Source: Eudromia elegans (lineage: Eukaryota > Chordata > Aves > Tinamiformes > Tinamidae). From it: 64,000 nt of DNA. Every line of letters starts with the position of its first letter. The first letter of the stretch is position 1. The notes under the pieces are model-generated. The model saw only the letters and a program-made list of their open reading frames with translations. It was not told the DNA's origin and did not search any database. The translations under genes were made by a program, and so were the position numbers. Shown here piece by piece: positions 1 to 13,100 of this stretch. Where the stretch lies: contig PTEX01000147.1 in NCBI GenBank assembly GCA_003342815.1, forward strand, positions 744,001 to 808,000. The letters are read 5' to 3'.

Positions 1-2401
1 GAAAGCAATAAAAGGCTTTAAAACTACTTTATATAACCACACTGAACAACTGCTGGCCATTAAAAAACTGATCTCTTAACTACTCCTGTTGAAACCTGCA
101 AAATGTAAATCAAGCCTTTGTGAGACTAACTAAAATAGAGTCCCCTCAGGGCTCCACAAATACCACAGTGAAGTCACTGAAGCACTCCGCAAGCCATTCC
201 CAGACCCTGATTTAACAAAGTCTCCAAAGGATTTCCTGACAAATTGCACAGTCAAGAGTCACTGCTCTCAGCTGAGAGAATTCTTCCAGAATAGATAATC
301 CGTATTTCTTGGACAATAAAAAGACTTTATTAAAGAAAGATTACAGCTCCAGCAAAAGCCTGCTAAAGAAGGAAACTCACATTAAGAAGCTAAAGTTATT
401 CAGGCTGCCCCCTCTGTACTCAACTATTTGAGATCAACATAATACTACACAGGAACAACACGAATATGAAAAAAGAATGAATCAGGTTTTCTCAGTAGGG
501 CAGCAAGAGATTCCCTTAAAAGCATTGATTTGAAAGTTAAACTTATTAAATGGAGAAAGAGCATAAATTGAGGACAGACAGCAACTACACACATGCGTCC
601 CACACTCCCCATCCTTGTAACACCAAGGCAAGGGTTAGATGGGCTACCATGGTTATTTCATATGAAGACAATTATCAACAGCTTAGTAGTTTTCACAATA
701 TAGCCAAACTACATTTCCTTCTGTGCTATCTTTAGCTGTGCTAAAGGAAAATCAATTACATCATAGCTGCACAAATTAAATATTTGAGTTAATGCACATT
801 ATATAGCCCTTCCTTAAAAACACTGCTTTTCTGTACAAAAATAAAAGCCTTCGCCGCCGCAAACAACTGACAAATCAAACTGAGGCTGAACATGAAAACT
901 GGCATCTTGCCTGTGTCCTTGTAAATGTCTTCAAATGATGACCATGCCCCAAACTGCATTTTGTACGCTCAGTATATACATAACCAAGCACGAGCATTCT
1001 CCTGAAAGCCAAATAAAGTCCTGAATAGTCTGCAAAGAGAGGCAGGCAGGGGAGATACACAATTATTTCTCCCAATAAGCAGGAGCCTTTACAAGTTTTT
1101 CATTATTTTACCTCNCTTGCCTTGGTCAAACTCACCTCTGCTGAGATCAGCAGTCCATACAGCCTGGATTTCAAAGGATTTGTGAGCAGCAATATCCAGC
1201 TCTAAATCCGATCTGGATCTACGAAAGCAGCTAATGTTTCAAAGTGTGGTAAAAGCAATTTCACTTTTCCTTGAAACACAGCCTAATAGGGGGCTGCTTT
1301 CCAGCTCCTGGTGCTGGCTCCTTTTCTAGGGAAAAGGGTGGGAGCTGGGAAGACTTCTGTAGCACCTGGCCTGCAAGGCCAGGCCTCTCCCTGCATCCGA
1401 CAGCTTGGCAGGACAGCCCCAAGCACACACTGCAGCACTGGTGCCCTTCCTTAGGCACCTCTCCTGCACACCGTCCATGTTGAGCTTCTGCCTAGATCTC
1501 TCTCAAACGCACTCAGAACATAGAGCAGGCTGTTCTTGGGCTGCGAGCTGCTTAGAAAGTGTGACTGCACTTAATGGAGACAGGCCACCCTACTGCCATN
1601 AAACTGCAGCCAGCGTGCTGAGGATGCAGCCGCTTTGTCTAAGGAACAAAACCCGGGGACCATTATAGCTAAAATCAAGATGATCTGGGCAGAGAATAAA
1701 AATGTGCGCTGGGAAGAAAGGAAACACTTGCAGGACTAATTGGGAAGGAAACAGGGAGGCACACATAAAAATTTATAGCAAAGTGGATAAAAAGCTGTGC
1801 AGGAATAGTACCAGCAACAACAGAACATACATGGAAATAAGAGCTGCAGAAAGAAGAAAGGAGAATTGATCTGAAGAAAAAAATAAAAAGCATGACAAAG
1901 TATAAGCCTCTCAAAAAAACAAATCCATCTCCTTTTCTTCAAGAAATGTGGAAGAAAGAAAAAGCACACAGAGGTATTCCCTTAAACTATGAAATAGGGG
2001 TTCAAATATCACTATTCCAAAGCTAAAGATGCAACTGAAATTCAGGTCACTTCCTAGGGGAAGAATTCTACAAAGAAAAGCAATTTTTACAATTCTGGAT
2101 GTTCCTTGAAAAGATACTGGGAAATTCCCAGTCTTCATCCCCTCAATGATCACCTTACAGGGAGGCTCCTGGGATCCAAGTCTTCATCTGCACTTAGTAA
2201 CAATCATCTGCACTCCACTTTCCCACAACAAGCTGCCTGCCAGCACCTAGGCTCCAATGTAGTTTTTCAAACTTGCTTTGAACTGTGAATTCTAAGAAGT
2301 TTTAAACAGCCTACAAATCTCTACAGTGACTGCTCACACACTGACACCTGACCTGCTTTTCCAACCTGCCTTTTGCAAACTCCTCAGAAATGTAACATTT
2401 A

Positions 2402-2515
2402 CCCAGAATCACAAAGTCATTACAGTTGGAAAAGATCTTCAAGATCATTTAGTACAACCATAACAGACTGAACATCAGCACACGCTCTTCTGGACACCCT
2501 CACTGCCATGAACTC
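2402..2515 (-). mobile_element. Degenerate CR1 LINE 3' fragment
   Basis: The stretch agaatcacaaagtcattaca followed by gttggaaaagatcttcaaga and tcatttagtacaaccat matches the reverse complement of the avian CR1 3' end (agaatcatagaatg...gttggaaaagaccttaaagatcat). The element is therefore on the minus strand with its 3' end at the low-coordinate side. It is short, 5'-truncated and diverged, so an old insertion. The far boundary is approximate. Confidence 0.7.
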
Positions 2516-2980
2516 TGGATTCCTCAAAACAGGTCGGTGTTTGCACGCTGGAAATGGACATTACCACTCTTAAATGAGCTCAGAGTTATATTAAAGATAT
2601 TGACCACCAGTGCTTTTAAGACTAAAGGTAAACACATTACCAAACAAGGTTTGAATATGCAGTCTAATCCTTAAGGATCAGGTAGAATTAACTACATAGG
2701 GGTGCTTTGTAGCCTAAAATGCATTTCTGTCCTACAGAACACACAGACACTTGTCGAGCTCTTTGCTTCCTCTCTCTTATCAGTTTCAGTAATTATGCAT
2801 CTTGCAGACTGCCAGCTCGTGGGTGCACCAAATCCAACCACAGCAATAGTTCATTCCAACAAAACGATTTCAAGATCCACAAGAACTGGAACAGAGCAAT
2901 GCCGCTGAGAAGCTTTGAAACTTCAAGCCCCAAATGGCATTTTGGGTGCTTGGAACTTTACTATTACCATTTTTAAACCA

Positions 2981-3022
2981 AATTCCACTCTCACAAATTG
3001 ACTCCACCAATTCCACTCTCAC
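2981..3022. repeat. Short direct duplication (28-bp offset)
   Basis: The 14-mer aattccactctcac occurs at 2981-2994 and again at 3009-3022 in LAMC1 intron 1. It is a simple local duplication with no other recognised content. Confidence 0.7.
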
Positions 3023-5410
3023 ATTCTACTCTTAAAGGGTTTTACATTACAAATATACCCTCTGAAAAGCTAATTGGGAAAAAAAAAACACGCACACTCT
3101 AATATCTCAAAGTTAGCCAGATAGATCTTTTACAAAAGTAGTATTCTAATCTAAAATTACCTCATCAGTAATATGTTTTGAAGATTTAACTGCCTTTCTT
3201 AACAAAATGCACACTTTTTTCTAGAGTCTATGATTATAAACATATTGCTATTCAAAGAACATTATGTAGCGATGCACAGATTCAAACAAAACAGTATCAA
3301 AGAAGTAGCAAGACGTAATATGAAGTGCCCANAAAACAGATTTTGTACTGATAATAAATAATGATTACAATATACTATTAAAAAAAGGCACTGAAACCTG
3401 ATCATAGGTTCAGGTTCTTTCAGTTATGTTTTTTGCTTTTAATCTTTATTAAATTTCATAAACAGCAATGAGCATCTAAACTATGGTTTTTACTTTTCTG
3501 TTGGGTGGTTGGCTTCCCTGTTCTAAGCAATTACCTTTCCTCCACATTGAGATAGCCTAAATAGCTAAATGCATACAGAAGAGAGAAGGGAAAAAAAAAA
3601 AAANCACCACCCTTGTTTGCAAGCCAAAGTGAAAACCAAGATACTTTATTCCTAAGAAAATTCTGATAAAGCCAAGTAATTAGAAAGTTCATTTTCTCCT
3701 TTTATAAGGTTAAATTCCATGGCTTCCGTAGAGATACTATTTCATATACTGACAGAGCACCCCAGTCCTTGTCCCAACCACAATGCTGAAAGGACCACAC
3801 CATCTCAGAACAAAATACTGAGCACACGTGCTTTAGCATCTATCTACTCACACGGTGTTTGTTACTTTTCTGCTTTTTCAAATCAGTCTTATTCCCCAAG
3901 AATTCCAGTTCTGTTGTCTGCATACACTGCACAGAACCTGTGTTTTGCGAATGGATGGCCTAACTTGCAGGTTTCATTCAAGCAATTCCTTGCAACTTTC
4001 ATTGTCACTTTTCCTCCATGGACTTCTGTTTCCCATGTATAATCATTCTTTAAAACAAAAAATAAAAAACTGCAACTTAGGAGTGAAAAGTTTACATCCA
4101 ATAACGGAACAAACTCTTTAGTGAAAAGATCCCATTCATATCAAGAAACATTGCAGTAAACATTTGCTTGAAATATTGAAACAAAGCAAAAAAGTGGCAA
4201 TCTAGTGAGCTTGGCTTGTTTACATACAGCAAAAATCTGCTTCAGCAATTTATTACCCCTTGGAGCAGACACATTTCCTCTTGTGTTGTGTGCAATGGGA
4301 TCAGTCAAAGCAGAGCTTTGTGGCCTTTAAATTTCAACACAATAAAGCAGCAATTTAACCCTTGTGGAAGAAGAATTTCAAAATACAGCTCAGCATTTCC
4401 ACAGACAACGATATTTGGTCTTTTTTTCCTCTTTCTCGGCAGTTTTTTATGGATGTTTTTGCTTTTGTTCAAGATTTATTCTGTTTTATTTTTACTATTT
4501 CTCTGTATAGTGGAGGATAAGGAAGACCTGTATGACAAATGATACCCATAGTCCTTACTTCTGTATTAAGGTAACAACTAGCCTTTACACAATACTCTCT
4601 CACTGAAGATTTTTCTNCTGTCCTTATTAGAAGGCCAGAGGGGAGAAGAGCAGAGTGCAACAAAGTTTCTGACAGGCAGAAATGAAACTATGGGCTTGAA
4701 GGAGAGGGCAAAGACAGAGGAAACAAAGTCCTTGTTTGGGAAAAGGAGCATTCCTGCAACTCCAATTTGAGTGGGAGGAGCTCCATTCCCTCCAGGCAAG
4801 CATCCATTAAGGAGAGAACACCCAGATTTCATTTTAGAGATTAGGCGCAGAGTTTGGACAGTAGATTTAGAGCCAAGATCAGCAGTGCAAGGCACTGAAC
4901 AACAAAACTGCACCAAGGAGAGAAAAAAAGCTGTGTCTTTCAATTTGTGGTTAGCTTTGAAAGACATACATAAAATAGCTAAAGATACAGTAAATGGGGT
5001 GAGTTACTAGATAGCAAGTGTTCAGCATTACACCAGAGCAGAAAAAGCAGGGCAAGGAGAGGCCCACACAACACAGGCACCAAAGGCACCAGAGTTGTTC
5101 ACAGTATCAAACTGATGGTGAAAAACCCCACAGGGAGGTTAGTGCTCTTCCCAGCCCAGCACAGAGGAGTCCTGCAGCCTCTCCCACCCCAGTGGCACCC
5201 ACAGCACCCCTCACTCGAGGTCCTGAGCCACAGCACTCGAGACTGAGGTCGCTTGTCCACAGGGATGCCCTGCGGGAGGGCACAGCAGCCGTGCATGACG
5301 TCCAGAGCAGGTGTTTGCCAAGGCGGGCACGGTGAGGCGACCAGGTCACCCCTGCCCCGACAGGCAGAGGGTCACCCAGTCGCTGGCCGTGGGGTAGACG
5401 CGGAGCTTAC

Positions 5411-5804
5411 CCAGGTGCAGCGTGAGGTTGACGGTGTTGGGGTGCTGCACGCCGGCCAGCATGGTCTGGCTCTGCCACCAGGTGGTGTCGGCCTGGTTGT
5501 TGTAGTCGGTGAGGAAAGCAGCGCCGTGCTGCAGGTGCGGCTGCGCCGCGTCGCACAGGTGGCACGACTTGGTGACGCCCGTGACGCCAGTCTGCACGCA
5601 GTACTCCTCGGCGGGCGAGCCGCACGTGTTGGTGGCCACCACGGTCACGTTGAATGCGGCGTTCACGAACTCGGGCATGCAGCGCTGCGGCCGCCCGCTC
5701 CGCTCCTCGGTGCACTCGTCCATGGCCGCGCCGCAGTGCGCGGCCAGCGCCGCGAGCGCCAGTGGCAGCAGCCAGCACCGCAACGCGCGCTCCCCGCCGC
5801 CCAT
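5411..5804 (-). CDS. LAMC1: Laminin subunit gamma-1, coding exon 1 (partial gene)
   Basis: LAMC1 is the gamma chain of most laminin heterotrimers, secreted into basement membranes. The ATG is at 5804-5802 (G at -3 and +4, a strong Kozak context). Residues 1-27 form a signal peptide with a hydrophobic run (WLLPLALAALAA). The laminin N-terminal (LN, domain VI) region follows, with MDECTEE, RCMPEFVNAAFNVTVVATNT, EEYCVQTGVTGVTKSCHLCD and LTDYNNQADTTWWQSQTM near-identical to the mammalian protein. N-glycosylation sequons lie at N52 and N126. Six cysteines of the LN domain start are visible after the signal peptide. The exon ends in LTLHLG at a phase-1 donor (ctgg|gtaagc), where the mammalian exon 1 also appears to end. 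It encodes 131 full codons of a chain of about 1600 residues; all later exons lie left of the window. Confidence 0.97.
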
Positions 5805-6200
5805 CGCGCCGGCCGGCGGCGGCCGCGGTGGCGGCGGGGCTGGCGCTGCGGCGGTCGGGTGGCGGCGGAGCCTGGCGCGGGGCAGCAGCGCGGGGCCGGG
5901 GCGGCTACAGGCAGAGGCGCGCGGGCGCTGCCTCGCTCGCTGCTCGGCTGCGCGGGCGGCGGCGGCCGGGGCGGGATGCGGGCTGCGAGCGGGGCGGGCG
6001 CTGCAGCGCGGGGCACGCCGGGAAGGGGCCGCCCGCCACCGCCGCCGCGCCTCGAACACGGCACGGCGCGGCCGCGCGCCCCCCGCCCCCGGAATGTCCC
6101 GCGAGGGCGCGCGCCGGCTCAGGCCACACCCCCCGTCGAAAAGCTACGCCCCCTTAAAAGGGCGATGGCGCCGCGGGGTGGGACTNACCTGCGGCCGCGG
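5805..6200 (-). promoter_or_regulatory. LAMC1: LAMC1 5' UTR and CpG-island promoter
   Basis: The sequence upstream of the LAMC1 start is extremely GC- and CpG-rich, with GC-box-like stretches (for example ccgcccc-type and caccccgc) and no canonical TATA box. This fits the TATA-less, Sp1-driven LAMC1 promoter known in mammals. The island continues over exon 1 to about 5400. The transcription start cannot be fixed from sequence. I saw no CAACGG/TAACGG cluster of the kind present at the other promoters here. Confidence 0.7.
6152..6161. promoter_or_regulatory. LAMC1: Consensus CArG box (SRF-type) upstream of LAMC1
   Basis: CCTTAAAAGG fits the serum response factor consensus CC(A/T)6GG exactly. 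It sits about 350 bp upstream of the LAMC1 ATG at the edge of the CpG island, flanked by GC-rich sequence. Read on the minus strand, its TTTTAA core could also act as a weak TATA-like element. Function is inferred from the motif alone. Confidence 0.45.
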
Positions 6201-9200
6201 CTCTGCCCGAACTGAGGTAACCCGGTACAAAGAACAACTCCTCAAGTGCACCCTGAAATAAATAAAACTAAATTAATAAATAAAAAAAAAAAAAATAGCA
6301 GGCAGGTAGCCTGGTGTAGCTCCTCCACGGCCAGGTCGGGGCCAGCCCTGGTGACCACATCGACAGCACTGCCCCAATGGAGGCTGCACGGTGTCAGGCA
6401 GCTGGGGAGGCTGGAGGTGCCAGAGCAGGGAAGGCTGCACTGGCAGCTGNCACCTGCCCTGGCTGGTGCCTTCTTGGTGTCCTCAGTCCTGCCCCTTTGC
6501 AGCAACGGGATCTTTGTGTTTCCTCCCCCTGCTTTTCTGCATCAAAATCTGCTGCATTATCTGTTGCCCCCCTTTGCACCCTCAGGAACTTCATGGGAAC
6601 CTGGCACCAAAACAACCCACCTCGAATGACTTGGCACCCGCTGCCCTCCCCAGGAGGGGGACTGAGCGCGGTCACCTGGCCCCACTGGCCGGTGTTCAGA
6701 GATGCTCCCCGTGTGGCCCCAGTTTCTAGGGCAAGATCGGAGGATCGTTTGTTTGCACAGCTTTGCCACTCCACCTCTGCCCACTGTGATCAGGCAGCTG
6801 TTGTCCTTAGCTGAATGCTCTTTACTAAAATGCAGCAGCAGCAGCAGCCTGGGAAGGCAAACGTGCTCTGGGAACGCTAGGCAAGGTGACTTTGAAAAGC
6901 CGTCATGGGAGGGTCTTGGGCAATTTCAGTAAGCTCTAATGCTCAGGGAGAGTCAAGGCCCATCAGTCTCTAACTATTTTAAAATGCATTTGAGGCATTT
7001 CCTGTCATTAAGCTTCCCTTCACTTTAGTCTTTGGGATGGGGGGGCGTATAGGAGGAAACAGAGGCTGGGAATGGAGCATGATGGAATAACCTTGGGTGC
7101 AGGCAACTAATTGAAAATTTAGCCAAACTGTTTACTTTTCAGTTCTTTGCACCTTCTCTTTTAACTTGGCATTATCTGCATTCCAGCTTCCTGCTGAATC
7201 ACGGATTTCAGTGTGACTCACCCACTCAACAGCCTTCAGGAAAGACCTGGGAGGTAGGGGGAAGGAAGATGATTTTCCAAACTGGGATTTGGACACAGTT
7301 ACATCAACACTCTTCCCCCTAATATTTTCCACTGCTGCTTCTATCAGTACTGTTCCTAGGGGTGTTTTACTACTGAGCTGCCACTGTTCAAAACAGGTTT
7401 AAACAACACAATTACTGAATGCCAGTGCCTGGACTGCACTGACGTTGCAAACTAGCTGATCATTAGGCTAGAAACTAAACTATACTATACGTACANTGTG
7501 TATATACATATATACATACCTCCCCCACAGATTTCTATAGAATTATACTATACAGAACTATACTAGACTATAAACCAAAGCAATTTAAGATACACAATAT
7601 TTCNTACACATATGGTATTCACTATCTAATAATGCTATTAAATAACAGTCTTTTACCTTATAACAGATCTTAAACCCACTTAAGTCTATGGAGCTCAGGT
7701 CTGCTACTTCCAAAGGTCACTACCAACCCACTTAGGCATCTTGAAAGAAACAAATAAAGCTGCCCCTCTCCCTTGTATCTGTAATCATTTGGACATTGAG
7801 ATACTGTTCATATTCTTAATCACTTCAAAAGTTACACATCATTNGGTTTCTAACTGTGCAAGCCTCTTCTATTTTGTCATTTTACTTTTGACATCTCAGA
7901 AAAAGAATTTCAGCTCTTTTATTCTGAAATTTAAGGCTAGCAGATGATTCTGTCNATCCACAGGAAACCATTTTCAGAGTATTGACACACTATTATGCAA
8001 ACAACATATTTTTTTTGTCATAAGTTTCCAAGAAAATGATGTTTGATGTTTGTTAATCACTTTATGTTTTGAACCAAATTTACTGTTCTTACAGTATTTA
8101 TCAACTTCAAAATGGTTTCTCAAACATCAGTTTTTATGCACAAAACATGCACAAGGCAGAAGCTGAAGGACATTTTACTAACCTGTTCTTAAAGAAGAGT
8201 AGTGACCATCACACTGTACTTCTACTGGAGAATGAACAGGAACATAAGTTCAGGAAGAGGAAGCAGCTAAGGATTCCCCAGAGAATGTACACAGGNGTTA
8301 TCACTATTCCATTTTCAAAAACCTGGAAGAAACATAAGTAGGATCAATCCCATTTATTCCAGATTTTACTGATCTGTTTCTTGCCAGAGCCAATGTTAAA
8401 CATTTCACATACTACCATCATCCTGTATGACTGATTTAGTCATTCTGCTAAGGAAAGGCTGATGAGGGCTAGTTTATAATAAAAAACAAAACAGAAACAT
8501 TATTTTAAGGTCTTTTCATAGAAAAATAATTGANATTTTCCCCAATGAATAAGTTCTTCTTTGCCAGACAGCCCATTCTGAAGTGTAGAAAAGCTTTAAT
8601 TTGTGTTCAAGAACTTGTGTCTAAAAAAGTAAAGTGTCAGGCTCATGTTGCAAGTTTTTCTGCCTTCAAAAGTAGATCTTCCTACTTCTTTTGTGAGGTA
8701 GGCAAGATTTTTCCTTGTTTTACAAATTGTGAAAAATCCAGTATCTTCAGTTAAGAAACTCAAACAGGAGAAATTGAGAGCACAATCTAACCAAAAGGTT
8801 TGGGAAAAACACATACTTCGTCATTAGAGTGGTACTTTCCCATTCCTATTTCTAATTTTTAAGAAATCTTCTCCTAGCCATTTTTGTATCTCTCTCCAGA
8901 TCTCTGTACTGCTTAGAGGAAGCAGCTCTGTCAAATACAGTCAAAGACTAAGTTCTGATTTACTGCCAGTGATAATAAGATAGCTATCACCACAAGATAT
9001 CCTGGTATCTTTTGAGGTTCAGGAATGTTCACAAAGGTGAGCATGCTTTTGTGCAAAGCCAAATCTGTTTTTATGGCAGAAACATCTCCAGAAGTAGGTA
9101 TAGGAAACATGAAATTCTACTCAATTAACATTAACTGATATGACAATCAAAGGACAACCTTNACATCCTAATTTTAATTATATTCTGAGAAATCTGGAAT

Positions 9201-10110
9201 ACAGCATGTGGCTAAAAGATCATTGNAAGATGACCACAGGTTGATCTGTCTCTTCTAGTAGTGATAACAAACTCTCCTGNAGTGAGAGAGCGTTTAACAT
9301 TGCATCATACATATTTCTAACTGAATTCATGTTATTGTGCTATTTAAAAATGATGATACTACTACACACTTCTTTGGTCTGATACAATACAAAGGATTAG
9401 CCAAGGTCCAGGTATCAGTATGATTTTCATTTTGTCATGCCACAAGCAATGCAGAAAATAATTTCTTAGAAGTTAAGATCATTGCTGCCAGCAATCCTAT
9501 GCAATTCTCAATCTCATTCTGCCAGCAGGTTTTTGTTAGGAAGGGCANTGGAGGGAAGAAAACAAAACTGTCACGAAAGGCCATATCTGAAGCACATCAA
9601 AACTGCAACACAGGAAGCCNAGTAACAAAAGGAGATCCATTTACACTCCAACAGCCCCAGAGGGGAAAATACCGAGACTGTCCTGAACACGACTTTTGGC
9701 TCCTTCAGCTGGTTTCCTAGCCATATAGATTGACCTGCTAGTAGGTCATACACTGCTTATCCAGCTGCAAGTAACGGAATAATCTTCTCCTAGGAAGAAA
9801 TTTGTTTGACTCTATTCTGGAGCAAGAAGGTGGCCTACTTGTTAGAAATACAAGTAGAGCATGAATCGAATTTCANTTTACTTCCATCTAGTCAATGTTT
9901 CAGCTAATAATCAATCCCTCATCTTGTTATCTGTAAGGAAAACTTGTGTACATAGATACAAAAGGTTATCTTTTGTACTGTAGACAGAAATGTCGCTCTT
10001 GTTGCTCATTCTCTCTGAAACTACTACATTCCAAGGCACCACTGCAAGAAGACAAAAGGCCAAAATAGTTCTTTAAAATACAGGATGTTATGACAGGTTA
10101 ATCAGAACAT

Positions 10111-10138
10111 TAAACAGAAAGATTTATCTTTCTGTTTA
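10111..10138. repeat. Perfect inverted repeat (13-bp arms, 2-nt loop)
   Basis: taaacagaaagat at 10111-10123 is the exact reverse complement of atctttctgttta at 10126-10138, separated by tt. It overlaps the first copy of the 19-bp direct repeat starting at 10135. No terminator or known element is implied; it lies in intergenic DNA. Confidence 0.8.
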
Positions 10139-10191
10139 TTTATCAATCATGCATAATCATCAATCATTTTTATTTATTTATCAATCATGCA
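10135..10191. repeat. 19-bp direct repeat, 38-bp period
   Basis: tttatttatcaatcatgca occurs exactly at 10135-10153 and 10173-10191, with a partial copy (atcatcaatcat) between them. It is a small local duplication immediately beside the 28-bp hairpin. Confidence 0.8.
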
Positions 10192-13100
10192 GAAAACTCT
10201 GCAGCTAGAGCTCACTGGCACAGCAACTTGAAGTCAACACTAATTACAGGGTTATGGTGTAACAATATCCTATGAAATGAAAAGCAAACCTGGTTGAGAA
10301 AAGATTAAACTTANTCTATGAAGCTGTATTTCCTTGTTTTGAAATAAGTGCACATATTGTATAAAAATCAACCATGGTTTTCATAGTAAGACTACATAAC
10401 AGTCTACTTACATGATGTATACAGCACATGCACTTACACAGGCTTGCAAATTATCCTATTATCAGTAGATTTTGTTACCTTTGATGGTACTTATTGGTGC
10501 TCCTTACCTATTTGCTTCTCAAAAGAGTATTCGTGTTTTAATGATGAAATGGCCTCTGTGTTAAAATTCATCTGGACACTCTAAAGACTACTACAAACAA
10601 CACGGATATATTACAAATCTATTGCTGCATCTCTCTTGCTAAGGATAGGGTTACATTCCAATGGAAAGTTTGATTGTCACTGCTCTCCCCTTATCTTTAG
10701 TTTCTGAAGCGAAAAGAAAAAAGAAAGGAAATGAAAGTGATGCTGAGCTGATGCCCTTTTGACAGAATCTCAGGAAACAGTGAGACATGGAAATTGCTCA
10801 GGTTGAAAAGCAGCNTACCCGATTACTGCATTTGAAAGAAGAGCGGACACAGCAGAGCAAAAGGGAAATAAGGAAGCAGGAAGCCCTATGGAGCAGATAC
10901 GGTTTGGGAGGGAAGGATTAGAATAGGGGTGAGAAGGGGATACGAATGTTAAACAGAAATAGGTAGGAGTATAAGATACTGCCGCAAGCCCCACTTAGTG
11001 GAGCAATGGCTCATACATCCAAACATACAACCCTGAAACAGTCCTATTTTGCATAATAGCAAGTATCACAGNAAATTCTATCAGCTTTCCAAACCCAGAA
11101 AATCCAAGGCTTGCTATATCACTCTTGGAAAAAATAAAGGCATGTTTTCTTCCTTCTGCTTAACAAGAAAAAAATGTGTTACTATGATCAGCATTCATCT
11201 GCAATTTGAAATTACAAATGTACAAATTAAAAGTTAATCCTTCTCAAAACACAGCGCAAATCAAATATTAATATACCTATATGTTAAGCCTTTTCACTAT
11301 TATTCATGCAACAAAGAAACTGTCTTGCAGAATTTTATTAAATATGTCTAAACCATATGGGGCTCACAGAGACCAGAATGTTTTAGTAAGAGCCACAGGA
11401 AACAGGCAATTTTCACATNGTTTGTATATTGATTTAGAATCGTCATCTGCTTGTAAACAAAATGTGAATACAAATGCTACAGAAATATGCTCAAAGATGT
11501 TAGAATTTGACAGCTGGGCTGTCTTATTCCTGTTTCTGAATCTGTCACCAACTTCAGAGGCAAGTTGCTTCACTGTTTTTTTTGTCTCCGTTACTAAAAC
11601 AGGTTAATAAAAGCTACCTCCCCTCCAAAAACTACAGGCATTTACTTGACATAAATGAATAGCTTTAGGATCCCCATCCGAAAATTGCAACACACCTAAC
11701 CATTTCATTAAGAGTACAGAGCCGCGANTTTACATTGAAAGCTGAGTGAAAGGACCTTCATTTTCAGTCCCATCAGCCTTACAGAGTTACCGCTTGCTGG
11801 AGAAGCCACTCAAAAACTCCTAATAAACATCACTTGTGATAATCTGGTTGCTTGGGCAAATGTAAAAAGAAGTTTCAGCAGCTGAGTTCAAAGAGTTTGC
11901 TCCTCTGGCAGGCAGGGCCAGAAGGGGAAGCGTGTGCAGCTATGGAAGATGCAGCACACTCNGCTCAGCCTTGCCATGACCTCCCACGCACAGGCTTCCC
12001 ACAGGCCCCTGTTTTTCTCAGCGGTCAAATTCCCTGCCAGCCCACCAAATAAATAAAAACACTTAAAAGAAAGCAAGCAAATCATCAGATGCACCTTAAG
12101 GAATTCCCAAAAGAACTGGTGCAAAAATATGCAAATTTGGACTAGGTGGCAAATTTCAAATGTTTTTACAGGTATACATTAAGAAGTCACACTATGGTCT
12201 CCAGAATTGTATGAGGAAAAGCAAAAAAGCCTGATCTGAACAGTTTCATTTTATTAAGCCAGACTTCATTTTCTAGTCATACTTATTTTTCTATCTTAGA
12301 TAGATCTTTTCTATCTTTAAAATTTTATTTCACAAAGTTGGATTAAATATTCTAACTCAAGAGTTTCAGCTGGGATAGTCAATTCCACTGACGCATATAA
12401 GCTATTACAAATTTTAGTCAATTGATCTCTCCCTCATTTCTAGTTATTAAAGTAACTTCATGTTGTACAAAGTATGATTTCAANTGCATTCTTACAAATT
12501 GAGTGATGCTTCAGCTCTTATTGTCAAATACAATGATAAGAAAATTTGCTTTCTCCAGGCAATGACCTATAAGCTTCAACAGGGATGGCAGATGAATAAA
12601 GTAGTTTAAGGATCTAAAGATCTGTTTCCACATTCACTGGTAAGTGAATAAGAAGTATCTCTGAACCTATTAATGAGAAGTAATCTGCTTCTTACCATAG
12701 TCTGGAAACCCAGTAGAAATGCAGACATAAGCTGATTATTTTCTCTCTTTTATAGAGTATGTCTGGGATGTATCCTGATTTTCTCTTTTTAAGATTCTAA
12801 TACTGAGAGGAAATAAGATAAAGAGAAAATAAAACATGAAAGGACTGTGCAGCTTTTCATCTTCAGAGCATAGATTCAAATACAGGCCATCCTTTTAATG
12901 AAAGNCTGTTCTACCTAACTGATGTCTGATGGTGTATAGGAAATTAATCAGTAAGTCTCAAATTTCTAGCCAATTAGGATCCCCCTCATAGAAAAAAACA
13001 AAAACAAAACAACAAAACAACACTCTAATTTATTGGACTGTTTGGCACTTTTATGGGCAATCGCAGCAAAGGCGCCAGTCCTAAATGAGCTTGAAGACTG

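Larger units (their letters stand above)
1..5410 (-). other. LAMC1: LAMC1 intron 1 (5' part, runs off the left edge)
   Basis: This AT-rich stretch follows the splice donor of LAMC1 exon 1 (minus-strand intron starting gtaagc at 5410). In mammals LAMC1 intron 1 is very long, so a plain intron here is expected. I found no second LAMC1 exon, no other coding exon with splice sites, and only short chance reading frames. It contains an old CR1 fragment near 2402-2515 and a direct duplication of aattccactctcac at 2981-2994 and 3009-3022. Confidence 0.8.

Noticed and set aside
510-513. DEIH instead of DEAH in the DHX9 helicase motif II, considered as a mutation (protein residues)
   Set aside because: DEIH is the normal motif of DHX9 orthologues.
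5805-6059. Possible 85-residue in-frame N-terminal extension of LAMC1
   Set aside because: The upstream frame is open but begins with GTG, not ATG. The signal peptide begins at the 5804 ATG with a strong Kozak context, and GC-rich 5' UTRs lack stops by composition.
5253-6261. Long plus-strand reading frames (up to 320 codons) antisense to LAMC1 exon 1
   Set aside because: They are Arg/Ala/Pro/Gly-rich, mirror the LAMC1 coding frame and CpG island, and have no family resemblance. High GC removes stop codons in all frames.
6377-6814. 145-codon plus-strand frame upstream of LAMC1
   Set aside because: No recognisable domain, contains an N, and lacks splice or promoter support. Moderate GC explains the length.
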